Made by a program: the position numbers and the translations under genes
DNA from: Haematococcus lacustris
Lineage: Eukaryota > Chlorophyta > Chlorophyceae > Chlamydomonadales > Haematococcaceae
Length of the DNA stretch: 64,000 nt
NCBI GenBank assembly: GCA_030144725.1
Contig: JASKMD010000004.1
Span: forward strand, 6,765,950 to 6,829,949
Reading direction: 5' to 3'
Shown: positions 50,220-61,000 of the stretch, piece after piece
Position numbering within the stretch: position 1 is the first letter of the stretch
Layout: every line of letters begins with the position of its first letter
The notes under the pieces: generated by a model
Database searches by the model: none
The model's input: only the letters and a program-made list of their open reading frames with translations
What the model was told of the DNA's origin: nothing

Positions 50220-51806
50220 ATGGGGCGCAGCCTGCGGCGTGCTCAGCTCCAAGCCCTAGTAAAGTCACCGAGAGCTGGTTATCTGCACTGCCCTAACGGC
50301 CTCAAAGCTACAGCAAGGAGGGCTAACGACATTGCCCAGGAGGTGCAGGCCGAGAATGAGATGCTGATGACTGAGGCTGAATTGCATCAAGCCATTGAGG
50401 AGGTCCTTGCTGCCAAAATGCACGACCTTGAGGAGAAGCACCAGCACCTACAGGCAGCACACAGGCAGCTGAGATTGGATAACGAGTCTCTTGAGGCAGT
50501 CTTCGAGCAGTGCAACCTGGCTATTACAATTGCAAGGCGTGATGTGCACCGCCTAGAAGCACAACTGCGCAAGTTTCAGCGCCGCCCCCTACTAAGCCGC
50601 AAGCAGAGGCCGCAACTGCAGATCTTGAAGCAGACAGGTGTTTCCATTGAGGTCCTGCGGCGGTGGGCTGACAGCAACTGCAGCCGGCTTGACACCCATG
50701 GCAGACCTGGTGGCACAACAGTGCAGCCCACACCGGGGCCGAGCCCACCTGAGCCCTGTGACCTGTTCATCCCCACCCAAGAGGCCTCACCTGGACAGCC
50801 AGCAGCAAGGACAGCAGCATACACAGCTCAACAGTACCTCAGCACAGCCAGGTTGATGTTGAAGACACAAGTCAGCCGTCGCCGGCTTTCCACATGCCGG
50901 CGGCTGTTCATCACAGAGCAGTGTGTGATGGCCAACACTCACCGGCCTGGCGAGCGCACAACTGTGGGCCGGCAACTGCGAGTGGTCTACAAGTACCTGC
51001 GGCAAATAACCCTAGGTAAGCTGGGCTGGGCTGGGCTGGGCTGGGCTGGGCGGGGCGGGGCGGGGCGGGGCGGGGCGGGGCTGGGCGGGGCTGGGCGGGG
51101 CTGAACTGAGAGGGGTGGGGAAGGATTGGAAGGTGGTGGTGGTAAGCACATGGTGAAGGACAGGGTTCAGCAATGTTGCTCATGCATTGTGCATGCAGAT
51201 AAGCTACGACAAGCCAAGGCGATCCACGTGCAGTTTGATGGCTGCACATGCAAGAAGCATGGCAAGGTGCTCGTCATCAGAGTGACAGCTGCTGTGGGTG
51301 CTGGTTCCGTACCAGGTTCAGTAGCCACTGGCCAGCATCAGCGCCTCACCGCCCAGATCACAGACGTGTTGGCCATCGTGCAAGCTTACCTTCGCTTCCA
51401 CCAGCAGGAGCTTATGAAGGGGTGGCTGAAGCCCAAGCTGAAGGGTCTTGTCATGGCCCATATCTGCAACACAGTAGCCGCCCTGCATGCCGCCCCTGAC
51501 CTGCCCCCCCCTCCTGCTGCACCCCCCTGGCAGCAGCAGGCAGCTGGTGCTGGTGCCGCCCCTGACCTGCCCCCCCTCCTGCTGCACCACCCTGGCAGCA
51601 GCAGGCAGCTGGTGTTGGTGCTGCCCCTGACCTGCCCCCCCCTCCTGCTGCACCCCCCTGGCAGCAGCAGGCAGCTGGTGCTGGTGCTGCCCCTGACCTG
51701 CCCACCCCTCCAGCTGAGCAGCAGGGGGTCAGGGCGGAGTTGGACACAAGCTCGACACGCAAGCAGAGGGCGGGCGGGAGGGATCGGACCCTACATGTCG
51801 AGCAAG
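50220..51806 (+). CDS. Transposon-encoded coiled-coil protein, longer relative of copies 1-3
   Basis: Two exons: 50,220-51,015 (donor G|GTAAGC) and 51,199-51,806 (acceptor GCATGCAG), phase 1 joined. Exon 1: MGRSLRRAQLQALVKSPRAG, HCPNGLKATARRANDIAQEV, coiled coil with RLDNESLEAVFEQCNL, basic LLSRKQRPQLQILKQTG, and VLRRWADSN; then a Pro-rich linker and RLFITEQCVMANTHRPGERT with VYKYLRQITLG. Exon 2: HVQFDGCTCKKHGKVLVIRV, then TAQITDVLAIVQAYLRFHQQ, followed by a tandem APDLPPPPAAPPWQQQAAG unit (about 72 bp, four copies, length not a multiple of three, so the frame drifts). A further exon may lie at 51,990-52,085. Family not recognised. The 3' end of the element, TTGGGGTCGCCTGA, is at 52,279. Confidence 0.55.
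51495..51715. repeat. Tandem repeat of about 72 bp, four copies, in a coding exon
   Basis: Each unit runs GCCCCTGACCTGCCC, CTCCTGCTGCACC, CTGGCAGCAGCAGGCAGCTG, GTGCTGGTGC. Unit lengths differ by a base or two, shifting the reading frame between copies. Confidence 0.85.
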
Positions 51807-52604
51807 GTAACGTAGCAATGGCCTACACACCTTGTGTGGCCTTACCGAGTGGCCAGGTAGTAGGCACTACTCACGAAGCGGTCAAGCAATGCAGCAGCCT
51901 TGTATACTTCCGAGCATGGGTGGAGGGGCGTCGTTATATCGGTTTGGCGTGCCATGTGCATTGTTTTGACTGCGGCGACTGTCCTTGACTGTTTGCAGAG
52001 GCTACTGGGCCACGTCGATTGCGGCGGTCGGTCGCGGCGAGGCCCGCATGAGCAAAACTGGCATGGATTTGAACGTCAAGATTTGAGCCGCCATAGCACT
52101 CAGCACAGTGCACAGTATTTAATGTTACAAGCTGCACCGCATACCTGACAGATTCTTCTATCCAGGGATGAGTGAAACATAAATAGAAACCACGTGGCTG
52201 AGACGCGGCGTCGTTTTTAATAACCAGGGGTCGGTTTCCTATCATTTCCTGGCATTTTTTGTTAGTTGGGGTCGCCTGACCTTCGGGAAACCGGGAAAGA
52301 GTAAACAATGTAATTTTCGTGTCCCTCGGGATGTGGTCAAACAATAAGTTGACCTTGACTAAAGTGTCAGCAATGGACCAGTTTGTCTTGAGATACTTGA
52401 GTAAAACTTGTCTTGAGATACTGCCGTGATGACTTGACATATTGAAACCTGGTTTGTTAGAAGTGTCCTAAACTTTGTGGCATACATTTAGTGTGTAAAT
52501 ACCCTTCGTGTCGTGTTCAACACCAAACAACCCTTATGGCATGCAACACCCGCTCCCTCGTCGACCCAGCGGGCAACAAGTACCACCGCAAGGACTGCAT
52601 TATA

Positions 52605-52975
52605 GGACCCCTCCTTACACTCCTACAAATTAATCCCTGCGTCCGTCCCTGCGTGTTTACCGACCTTGTCCGATCGGGCTGTAATTTTGATAGATGGTAG
52701 TTTGCAGAATATAAAACATATTTTTCAGGAAAAATATTTTGAAACAATCAAAGGCGGCTGCGCTGTGGCCCTGTGGCTAGAGTGCAGGGATGAGTGAGGG
52801 GATAGGTTGCGGGCCACAGCGCAACAGCTGCTGATTTTTTCAAAATAAATTTCTAGCAAAAATATGTTTTGTTTTTTGCAAACTACCATATATCAAAATT
52901 TCAGCCCGATCGGACAAGGTTGGTAAACACGCAGGGACGGACGCAGGGATTACGTTCTAGGAGTGTAGGGGTATT
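52605..52975. mobile_element. Foldback (long inverted repeat) MITE, about 370 bp
   Basis: Left arm about 52,605-52,760 and right arm about 52,820-52,975 are near-complementary: AATCCCTGCGTCCGTCCCTG, CGTGTTTACC, CCTTGTCCGATCGGGCTG, TGGTAGTTTGC and GCTGCGCTGTGGCCC, each mirrored. It is AT-rich, unlike its surroundings, and has no coding capacity. The transcript would form a ~150-bp imperfect hairpin. Confidence 0.8.
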
Positions 52976-53816
52976 ATTTGGCCTGTATGAAGTACCCACA
53001 TGATAAATACCCGCAAGCATGACAAGGTACACAATCTTACCGTAACCAATGGCATCGTAACAGGTTATTTAAGATGGCCAACCAAGCAAGTTGGCCAACC
53101 AGGCAGCTGGCCCTTTGGGCAGCAGGCACAGCCCAGGATTAACGTAAGGGGTTACGTTGTTTAAGTGTTGCTTGGTATTCTGCCAGAGATGTAAACGTCA
53201 CATTAGCAACTGCGAGTGTCGACAATGCCGCAGTCATAGAGAGCGCCCCGACAATGGGCAGTCATAGAGAGCGCCCCAAGTCTGTGACAATGGGGTCATA
53301 CTTGTCATACTTACAGGAGGAGATCGGGATGGAACCACATCAACAATGCGTAACACATCAACATAACAAATCCAGACCCCTCGAACAGCAGAAGCAATCA
53401 GAAGAACCTCCAGCTGACACTGGCAAGGGCCTGGCACCCCATCAATTTATTCTGGTTATATCATGTGGCATGTGTTCAATGTATGTGTGGAACTGTGCAG
53501 TGTTTGTGTACATATTGTGGTTTATAATGCTAGTATGAAGCTCAAACTGGGTGGTCTGCGCCACATTCACATCTTCGTTGCTCACATGGAGCATGCCATT
53601 CTGTGCACACCACATGATGCATGGACCCCTGTCTTAGCAGCCATGTGGACCCCGGGCCTACCTACCATCCAGGGCAGGTCATCATAAGCAAGAGCAACTG
53701 ACAACACCCTTGCCATGTGGGCATGGCTACCACCGACTGGGTGGTGGTGTGCTGGAAGCTTCACAACAGCCACCTGACCTGCTACTGGCTGGCCCGGCAG
53801 CCGGCACAGGGCGAGC
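52976..53816. other. No gene recognised; contains second copy of the dispersed repeat
   Basis: 53,137-53,310 duplicates 44,990-45,190. A small frame at 53,254-53,538 is repeat-derived at its start and shows no family features. The 53,560-53,816 segment should hold the 3' UTR of the minus-strand gene ending at 53,817. Confidence 0.4.
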
Positions 53817-55060
53817 CTACCCCGTGGCCTCGTCCCTCCATTCCTGCTTCAGCCGCAGGACCTGCTGCCACACCCGGTCCTCATCATCCTGAAGTGGGGA
53901 AGGGTGTGGCAGGGCCTGTGCAGGACCATGCTCCAGGGTGCCCATGCTCTCCTGTGCCTGAATGGGGCCTGATTGGTAGCGTCTGGGCAGGGCCCCGCCA
54001 CTCACGGGCCTTGCATTTGTCTTCACAGGGTGAGCTTGCTGAAGCTGGGTGTGCGAGTATGATGGTGACATGTTGGCTAAGGAGGAAGGGTATGGAAGAG
54101 GGTACACCAGCCCAGACCTGGACCACTGCCGGGGGCCAGACTGTAGCCCCAGGCTGCGCAGTGGCGGCCCTAGCCCACCACCACCTCCTGCTGCACCAGG
54201 GGCACTTGCACCCGCCACAGAGTTACGGCCTGCCAGGACAGGGATGAACCTGGTAGACCGTGTCCTGGTTAGGTGGGGCAGAACCCCATGCTGTGGCTGT
54301 GGCAGGGCCAGTTGGGCGGCACTAACGCATCCTCTCAAAGGCCCAGGCCCTCTGAAGACCTCAACTCCAGGACCACAGGTCTCCCAGTGCCCAGCCAAGC
54401 TCTCACGAGGCCTCACATTGCTGAAACTGACCTTGTACCCGACTGTGGGCTTGCTGGGTAAGCTGGCAAGGCTCAGCTGCATGACAACATCAGCGCTGGG
54501 GCTGGGTCCATGGGCTACTGAATGGCTGCACGCTTCCAACAGCACGCCGTGAGACAGTGCGGATCGGCTGCTGCGGGCGACGAGTTGGGACGCCTTGCGA
54601 TCCAAGGTTAGCATGCCCTGCGACTTCGCGCGTTGACAAGCGTTGAGCTCTTCGGCGAGCCTGCAGGAGTAGGACAAGTATTGTTGCTTTGCACAGTGTG
54701 GAAAACTATTTGCTTCCGCTCGCTCTATGCCCGCTGCGTGAAGTATTGGACCCACCTCTTCTGCTGTAAGCGGCGCTCTTGCCGCAACTTCCGCTCAATA
54801 TTGTGCCGGGTTGTCTCGCTTGCTAACTGCCGGACTCCAGCATTCTCTACTTCGTCGTCGCTTTCCTCTTGCTCCTCGAAGCTTTCGACGCATTCTAAGG
54901 CATCAAGACATTCGTCCCACGACTCATTGTCTGTCTCTTGCACGTTTGCCTGCTGTATGCCCTGTAGTGGGTCCAGAAGTTGCTGTATGTCAGTGGCTTC
55001 CGGGCTTTTGCGCTCCAGTGGCTGCGTTACATTGCTTGAGCGCCAGCAGCACGACAGCAT
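53817..55060 (-). CDS. Protein of 382 aa, paralogue of the 40.7-44.7 kb gene, unrecognised
   Basis: Two exons, 55,060-54,756 and 54,660-53,817, joined inside an Arg codon; the intron is 95 bp with donor GTGGGT and acceptor CTGCAG. Exon 1 is acidic (WDECLDALECVESFEEQEES) and ends in the charged helix ERKLRQERRLQQKR. Exon 2 continues the helix (RLAEELNACQRAKSQGMLTL), then YKVSFSNVRPRESLAGHW, RTRSTRFIPVLAGRN, a Gly/Pro/Ser-rich middle, and a final helix DEDRVWQQVLRLKQEW. The exon-end helix, the SQG turn, the RFIPVL island and the intron phase are the same as in the larger paralogue. The compact intact frame supports an expressed gene. Function unknown; a coiled-coil scaffold is plausible. Confidence 0.7.
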
Positions 55061-55274
55061 GCTCGACTATCACTTGTGCTGGCTGTGCTAGCTATAGTGC
55101 CTTGGATACCTTGGACCCTTTTTAATTTTTGATTTGATTGTTTTGTATTTCAATGCGGGTAGGGGAGCGTGCACAGCGGCGCCCTTTACGAAGGTTCGTG
55201 CCCGCCACCAAAAGCGACGCTGAAGCATCCGTACTTAACAGGCGGTTGTCAGCACTTGAGGCGGTTGTCAGCAC

Positions 55275-55459
55275 AGTTGTTCCCCTACTATTACTACAGG
55301 GCAGGGGCTGTGTTATCTGTAATCCAATCTGTTTGCATGCAGCAAGCATCCGGCACCACTACGTGATTCACTACCCCAACCCGCTTGGGAAGGCCGGGCA
55401 ATCTATGATGGCATGAAACACATGCTCTGATGTAGGCACACATATGCGGTGCACACATG
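55275..55459 (-). other. Conserved 3' flank of Fanzor copy D
   Basis: Read on the minus strand after the TAG of copy D: CAGAGCATGTGTTTCATGCC, GGATTACAGATAACACAGCC and a CCCCT...AGTAGGGGAAC hairpin-like motif. The same blocks in the same order follow fragment E (7,513-7,275). This parallels the A/C pair and is a candidate guide-RNA or right-end region for a second subfamily. Confidence 0.45.
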
Positions 55460-57030
55460 CTACTGTGCTACAAGCTGCTGGGCTTGGGCCTTGGGGGCTC
55501 GCTCTCGCAACTCCTTGAAGCCCAGTGCTGGGTACTCCTTGCCCTGGGCAGGAAGTCTTCCTCGGTGTTGCCACCTGCACAGCTCCAGTGGGCGCCACTT
55601 GCTCTCCCCTGCCCGCTGGAGGTTGAGGGCTGCGTTGCAGTCCCTGTCCACCCATTCGCCAAGGTCACCAGGGGTGGCCTGGGCCAGCCAAGGGCACCAC
55701 ATGAGCCCCCCACTGGCGCCTCAAACCGCTTGCTCCAGGCTGACCGCGACAAGCGGTCCTGCACCTGTCTCGGCTTGGGCTTCCAGCCTTCAGGCCTGGT
55801 GGGCTTGCTGCTGTCCAGCTCCTCCTCACAGGGCTGGGGGCTGTTCAAGATTGAGCTGACCCTGCTGGTGCGGAACTCATCCACTGTCACCACCCTGCCT
55901 GGCACCCTGTCGGTTGGCTTGCCGCTGTTGGGCCTCTCCACCACCTTGCGGCAGGCCTGCAGCACAGCCTTGGCCCCCCACCCACCCCGCGTGCCAATGC
56001 CTGCGTTACCAAAGAACACCACCAGCTGCTTGCGGGTCCCCCACTCCTGCTGGGACACGCTGGCTGCCTCCTCCTCCAGCTGCATGGCACACAAGGCACA
56101 CAATGCAGATGCACACAATACAGATGGTGCCCACTGTGGCCAGCAGGGTCAGTGGCACTGGGCTGGGGCTGGGGCTGGGGCTGAGGTAATGGGCTGTTGA
56201 AGGTAGCACTGTGATGTTTGTCTGATGTGCATTGGACACCCTAGGCACTCTGTGCATGGCATTAAAGCGACCCGACCCGACCTGATCTCCCTCCTCCTGC
56301 CCTACCCTTGGCACTCCCACCTTCTTGAAGTAGCGCTCCAGGACCGTCTCCTGCGCACCATGCAGCCTCATCCTTTGCTCTGCCCACTTGGGATGCAGGT
56401 ACCCCTCCCACACTGCATCCCAAGTGGCCAGGGTGACGGCCACATGCCGCTGGATGGCCACCTGGGAGGTGCCTGCTGGGGTGGCTGCTGCCAGGTGCTG
56501 CAGCTCCAGCTTGACGTTGTCATTCCACCGCTCAATGTTGTAGCGAGCCTGGATCAGGCCGCTGTCATGCTGTACCTGGCTCCTGGTCAGCTTGCTCCTG
56601 TAGAAGCCTTGCAAGCAGCCATCTGCACGCCACACCCCTGAAGCTGCGCTGACTGCTTGGATGGCACCAGGGTCCAGCCCCATGCCCATCTGAGTGGCTG
56701 GGTCAAACAGGAACGCCCGCTCGTCAGCCAGGCCGCTACCTATATCAGCTGGTTGGCGCTTGTTGCTGCTGCTGCTGCCAGAGGGGTCTTCAGCTGCTGG
56801 GCCGCTGCCAGATGGGTCTGCTGCTGGGCTGGCTGCTGGGCTGCTGCCAGAGGGGCCAGGGGGGGTGTAGTCCGGAGGGCGTGTGTATTGCACACACACA
56901 CACTGACCCCATCAGTCAGGATTCGCCTACAAAACACAAACCCCCGGTTGGCGAGCTTGCCTACCTTGAACACACTGTCCCAGTGACTGTAGGCAGCATG
57001 CTCTGCCTCAAAGGCTTCCGCTGTGGCTGT
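55460..57030 (-). pseudogene. Fanzor/TnpB-like RNA-guided nuclease, copy D (most complete, one frameshift)
   Basis: Minus-strand exons: about 57,030-56,965 (ATAEAFEAEHAAYSHWDSVF), about 56,899-56,321, and 56,079-55,460. Exon 2: Ser/Pro linker, then FLFDPATQMGMGLDPGAIQA (RuvC-I, Asp present), helical bridge YRSKLTRSQVQHDSGLIQAR, YNIERWNDNVKLELQHLAAA, VTLATWDAVWEGYLHPKWAE and VLERYFKK. Exon 3: EWGTRKQLVVFFGNAGIG, RGGWGAKAVLQACRKV, VVTVDEFRTSRVSS (the usual following CxxC is not kept), then LMWCPWLA, and RuvC-III WVDRDCNAALNLQRAGESKW. A one-base deletion at about 55,715 (CCAGTGGGGGGCTC where A and B have an extra base) puts RuvC-III out of frame. Fanzors are eukaryotic TnpB relatives that cut DNA guided by an omega RNA. 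The 5' end is missing or unrecognised. Could be an assembly error rather than a true break. Confidence 0.78.
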
Positions 57031-57238
57031 GTGTAGCCAACCTAGCCAACCTTGCCAACCTTGCCAACCTAGCCTGTGGCTTTGGCGTTCCATCACCAGC
57101 ACCCCCCCCCTCCCTGAAACCTGGTCAAGGTGGCAAGAGGCTGTGATGGACTTAGTTGTGATGGACTAAACATGGCATTGCATGGTGATGATGGAGAGTG
57201 CATTGTCACTGTGCGGAGAGGCTGTGCATAAGGCAGGT

Positions 57239-57392
57239 AGCTAACCCTAACCCTAACCCTGACCGTAAACCTAGCCCTAGCCCTGACCCTCCCTCCCCTA
57301 ACCTAACCCATGACCCCAACCTAACCCTAACCCTAACCCTAAAGCTAACCCATAACCTAACCACAACCCTAACCCTAACTCAAAACCTAAAT
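57239..57392. repeat. Degenerate telomere-like (CCCTAA)n array, interstitial
   Basis: CTAACCCTAACCCTAACCCT at the left, then variants CCTGACC, CCTAGCC and CCATGACC, and again CTAACCCTAACCCTAAAGC. Genes and transposons lie on both sides, so it is internal. TTAGGG-type telomeres are known in some chlamydomonadalean lineages. Confidence 0.75.
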
Positions 57393-57419
57393 GGAGGAGG
57401 CGAAGGGAGGGGGCGAAGG

Positions 57420-57766
57420 CTAAGGTGGACAAGGGGCAGGACAGCAGGGAGGGATGGGGGGAGAGGGGGAAGGGGGGAGGGGGAGGAGGGGGCAGGGTGC
57501 AGGTACTTTAGGGGGTTTACGTCTGATTGGCTGTGTGGCACCCAGAGCCATGCTGGCTTGCCTCAATGGGGCAGTGCAAGGGCAGTGCAAGTAGCCTATG
57601 TATGGGGCAGTGCAAGTAGGTAGGTGTCTTGTTGCCACTGCTGCTGCCACTGCTGCTGCCGTTGCTGCTGCCATTGCTGCTGCCATTGCTGCTGCCGCTG
57701 CTGCTGCTGCTGCTGCTGCTGCAGCTGCCACTGCTGCTGCCACTGCTGCTGCCGCTGCCGCTGCTG

Positions 57767-57812
<46 letters not shown>

Positions 57813-57961
57813 AGCTGCCACTGCTGCTGCCACTGCTGCTGCCACTGCTGCTGCCGTTGCTGCTGCCATTGCTGCTGCCATTGCTGCTGCCGCTGCTGCT
57901 GCTGCTGCTGCTGCTGCAGCTGCCACTGCTGCTGCCACTGCTGCTGCCGCTGCCGCTGCTG

Positions 57962-58047
<86 letters not shown>

Positions 58048-61000
58048 GCTGCTGCTGCCACTGCTGCTGCCACTGCTGCTGCCACTGCTGCTGCTGCTGC
58101 TGCTGCCACTGCTGCTGCCACTGCTGCTGCCACTGCTGCTGCTACTGCTGCTGCCGCTGCCACTGCTGCTGCTGCCGCTGCTACTGCTGCTGTTGCTGCT
58201 GCCACTGCTGCTGCCACTGCTGCTGCCATTGCTGCTGCCATTGCTGCTGCCACTGCTGCTGCCACTGCTGCTGCCACTGCTGCTGCTACTGCTGCTGCCG
58301 CTGCCACTGCTGCTGCTGCCGCTGCTACTGCTGCTGTTGCTGCTGCCACTGCTGCTGCCACTGCTGCTGCCATTGCTGCTGCCACTGCTGCTGCCACTGC
58401 TGCTGCCACTGCTGCTGCCACTGCTGCTGCCACTGCTGCTGCCACTGCTGCTGCCACTGCTGCTGCCACTGCTGCTGCCACTGCTGCTGCCACTGCTGCT
58501 GCTGCTGCTGCTGCCACTGCTGCTGCTGTCGCTGCTACTGCTGCTGTTGCTGCTGCCACTGCAGCTGCCACTGCTGCTGCCACTGCTGCTGCCACTGCTG
58601 CTGCCACTGCTACTGCCACTGCTGCTGCTGCCGCTGCTTCTGCTGCTGCTGCCACTGCTGCTGCCACTGCTGCTGCCGCTGCTGCTGCCACTGCTGCTGC
58701 CACTGCTGCTGCCACTGCTGCTGCCGCTGCTGCCGCTGCTGCTGCCGCTGCTGCTGCCGCTGCTGCTGCCGCTGCTGCTGCCGCCGCTGCTGCTGCTGCC
58801 ACTGCTGCTGCCACTGCTGCTGCCACTGCTTCTGCTGCTGCTGCCGCTGCTGCTGCCGCTGCTGCTGCCGCTGCTGCTGCCGCTGCTGCTGCCACTGCTG
58901 CCGCTGCTGCTGCTGCTGCTGCTGCCGCTGCTGCTGCCACTGCTGCTGCCACTGCTGCTGCCACTGCTGCTGCTGCTGCTGCCGCTGCTGCTGCTGCTGC
59001 CGCTGCTGCTGCCACTGCTGCTGCCACTGCTGCTGCCCCTGCTGCTGCCACTGCTGCCCCTGCTGCTGCCACTGCTGCCCCTGCTGCTGCCACTGCTGCT
59101 GCTGCTGCTGCTCCTGCTGCTGCTGCTGCTGACCCACACTTGCTCGTGCACGGTGCGGGGGCCATGCATTGGGCACATGCACATGCAGTCTCTGACCACT
59201 CAACGTGGATCCCTGCAGCAGGGAAGAAGCAGCTGTGCATGCTCATCGAGCCGGGGATGAATGATGCAAAGGCATGTGCATCCCGCTGTGGAGCACTGCA
59301 AAGCTCTACCTCCTGCGTGCTCAGCTCCAAGCACCACCGATGACCCACACTTGCTTGTGCACGGTGAGCCTTGCTGGGGTCAGGTGCAGCAGCTGGCTTG
59401 TGATATGCATTGCAATGCTGCACAAACCCCAATGCATTGCACTTCCCAACACGATCTGCCAGGATCTCACCCCTCAGCCACTGCTTCATCACCCCTCCCT
59501 CTGAATCATGCCTGCCCTTGAATTGAGCTGTAGCCCCATAGCTCCACCACACCGGCACGCTGAACCTCTGTGCCATGCCCCAATGCTGTCGCATGGCTGG
59601 GGCGCCCTTGAACTGCCCTGCACACCCATCAGACCACATGTACAACTGCCTCATGTCCATGTCATGCTCTGCCTGCAAGTAACACACCACCTGGTTTACT
59701 GCTGCTTGGGTAATGGCTGCCGACTGCTCCTTCCCATCTGTCATCACATACACGGTGTGCTCCTTGTAGGCCCCCTCTTTGTTCTTGAAGTATGCACACG
59801 CCACGAGAATGCCAATCTGCTGCGCATGCCAATGCTCTGACATGATCTCAACGCTGCGCTCAACAGTCAGCTTCTCTGACCAATCACATGACATCACCAC
59901 CTTCCCATCCTGGCCTGCCTTGACGGCCTCACGGTGCTCACGGAAAACCTGCAGCTGATGATGTGCCAACCGGTGGTGCTTGATGTACTCTGGCATCTGC
60001 TTGTTCAGCATGCCAACAGCATCACTCAAGCTCACCCTCATGCACAACAGCTCAACCGGCCGGCTGCCTACAGCTGATGATGGCTTTCCATACTGACGCA
60101 CAGTGAGCATGACGCTGCCATCTGCATCAGGCTGCAGCTGCAGCTTGCGCGACTTGCAATGGTGGCATGTGCGCAAAGAGCATGCAAGGCCAGGCTGCTG
60201 GCCAATCTCACAAGGACACAGGAACAACTGCCGCATAGCTGTGGCGCTCAGGGGCTGGGTTTTGCTGGGAGGTGGTGGGATTATGATGGGGGAGTGGGGG
60301 GAAAGGGGAGGTGGTGAATGCAGCGGGACAGGCGGAAGGCCAGGAGGGTAGAGGGGAGGGTAGAGTGGTGGGGAAAGGGGGGAAGGGAGGAAGGGGGGAA
60401 GGGGGGAAGGGGGGAAGGGGGAAAGGGTGGAAGGGTGGGGCGGCCTGCCAAGGCTGACGCTCTTGCTCTGCTTGCCACCTATGTTCCTGCTGCTCGAATT
60501 CACCAAGTGGGTCGATGAAGGGAGTGGCAGCCACGGTGAGGGATTCGTCCTCCTCCTCAGCAACAGGGGGGGCATCAACCCCCTGGTGGGGGGGCGGCTG
60601 AGGGGCAGCGCCTGCTGCAGCCAGGGGGGCAGCTAGGGGGGCAGCAATGGCTGCAGCGGGGGGCAGCTGCAAGCTCTTTTTGTGTTGGGCTAGTGTTGTG
60701 AGCAAGTTGTCCAGGTTGCAACAGGTCTTGCACACACACACTTGCCGCTGTGATGCCGTCAGGCGTGCCACCCATGGCGGCCTCAACCTGACAAACGTGC
60801 TGAGGCTGACACGCATGCTGGGTGGCTGTTGCAGCTGTCCTCCTTGCTGATGCTGATTCTGCCGCCATTGCTCCTCCAAGTGCTGCTGTTCGTCATCAAA
60901 CTCATGCCACATCACCAATAGTGAGCTCTCGAAGAAACGCCTGGTCTCCTTCACACGTGTGCATGTGTCGTCCCTATGGCGCAAGCACACATGCAGCAAG

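Noticed and set aside
57598..59343. Plus-strand poly-Ala, poly-Leu and poly-Cys frames
   Set aside because: Low-complexity CTG tract; the recognisable protein (transposase) is on the opposite strand upstream of it.
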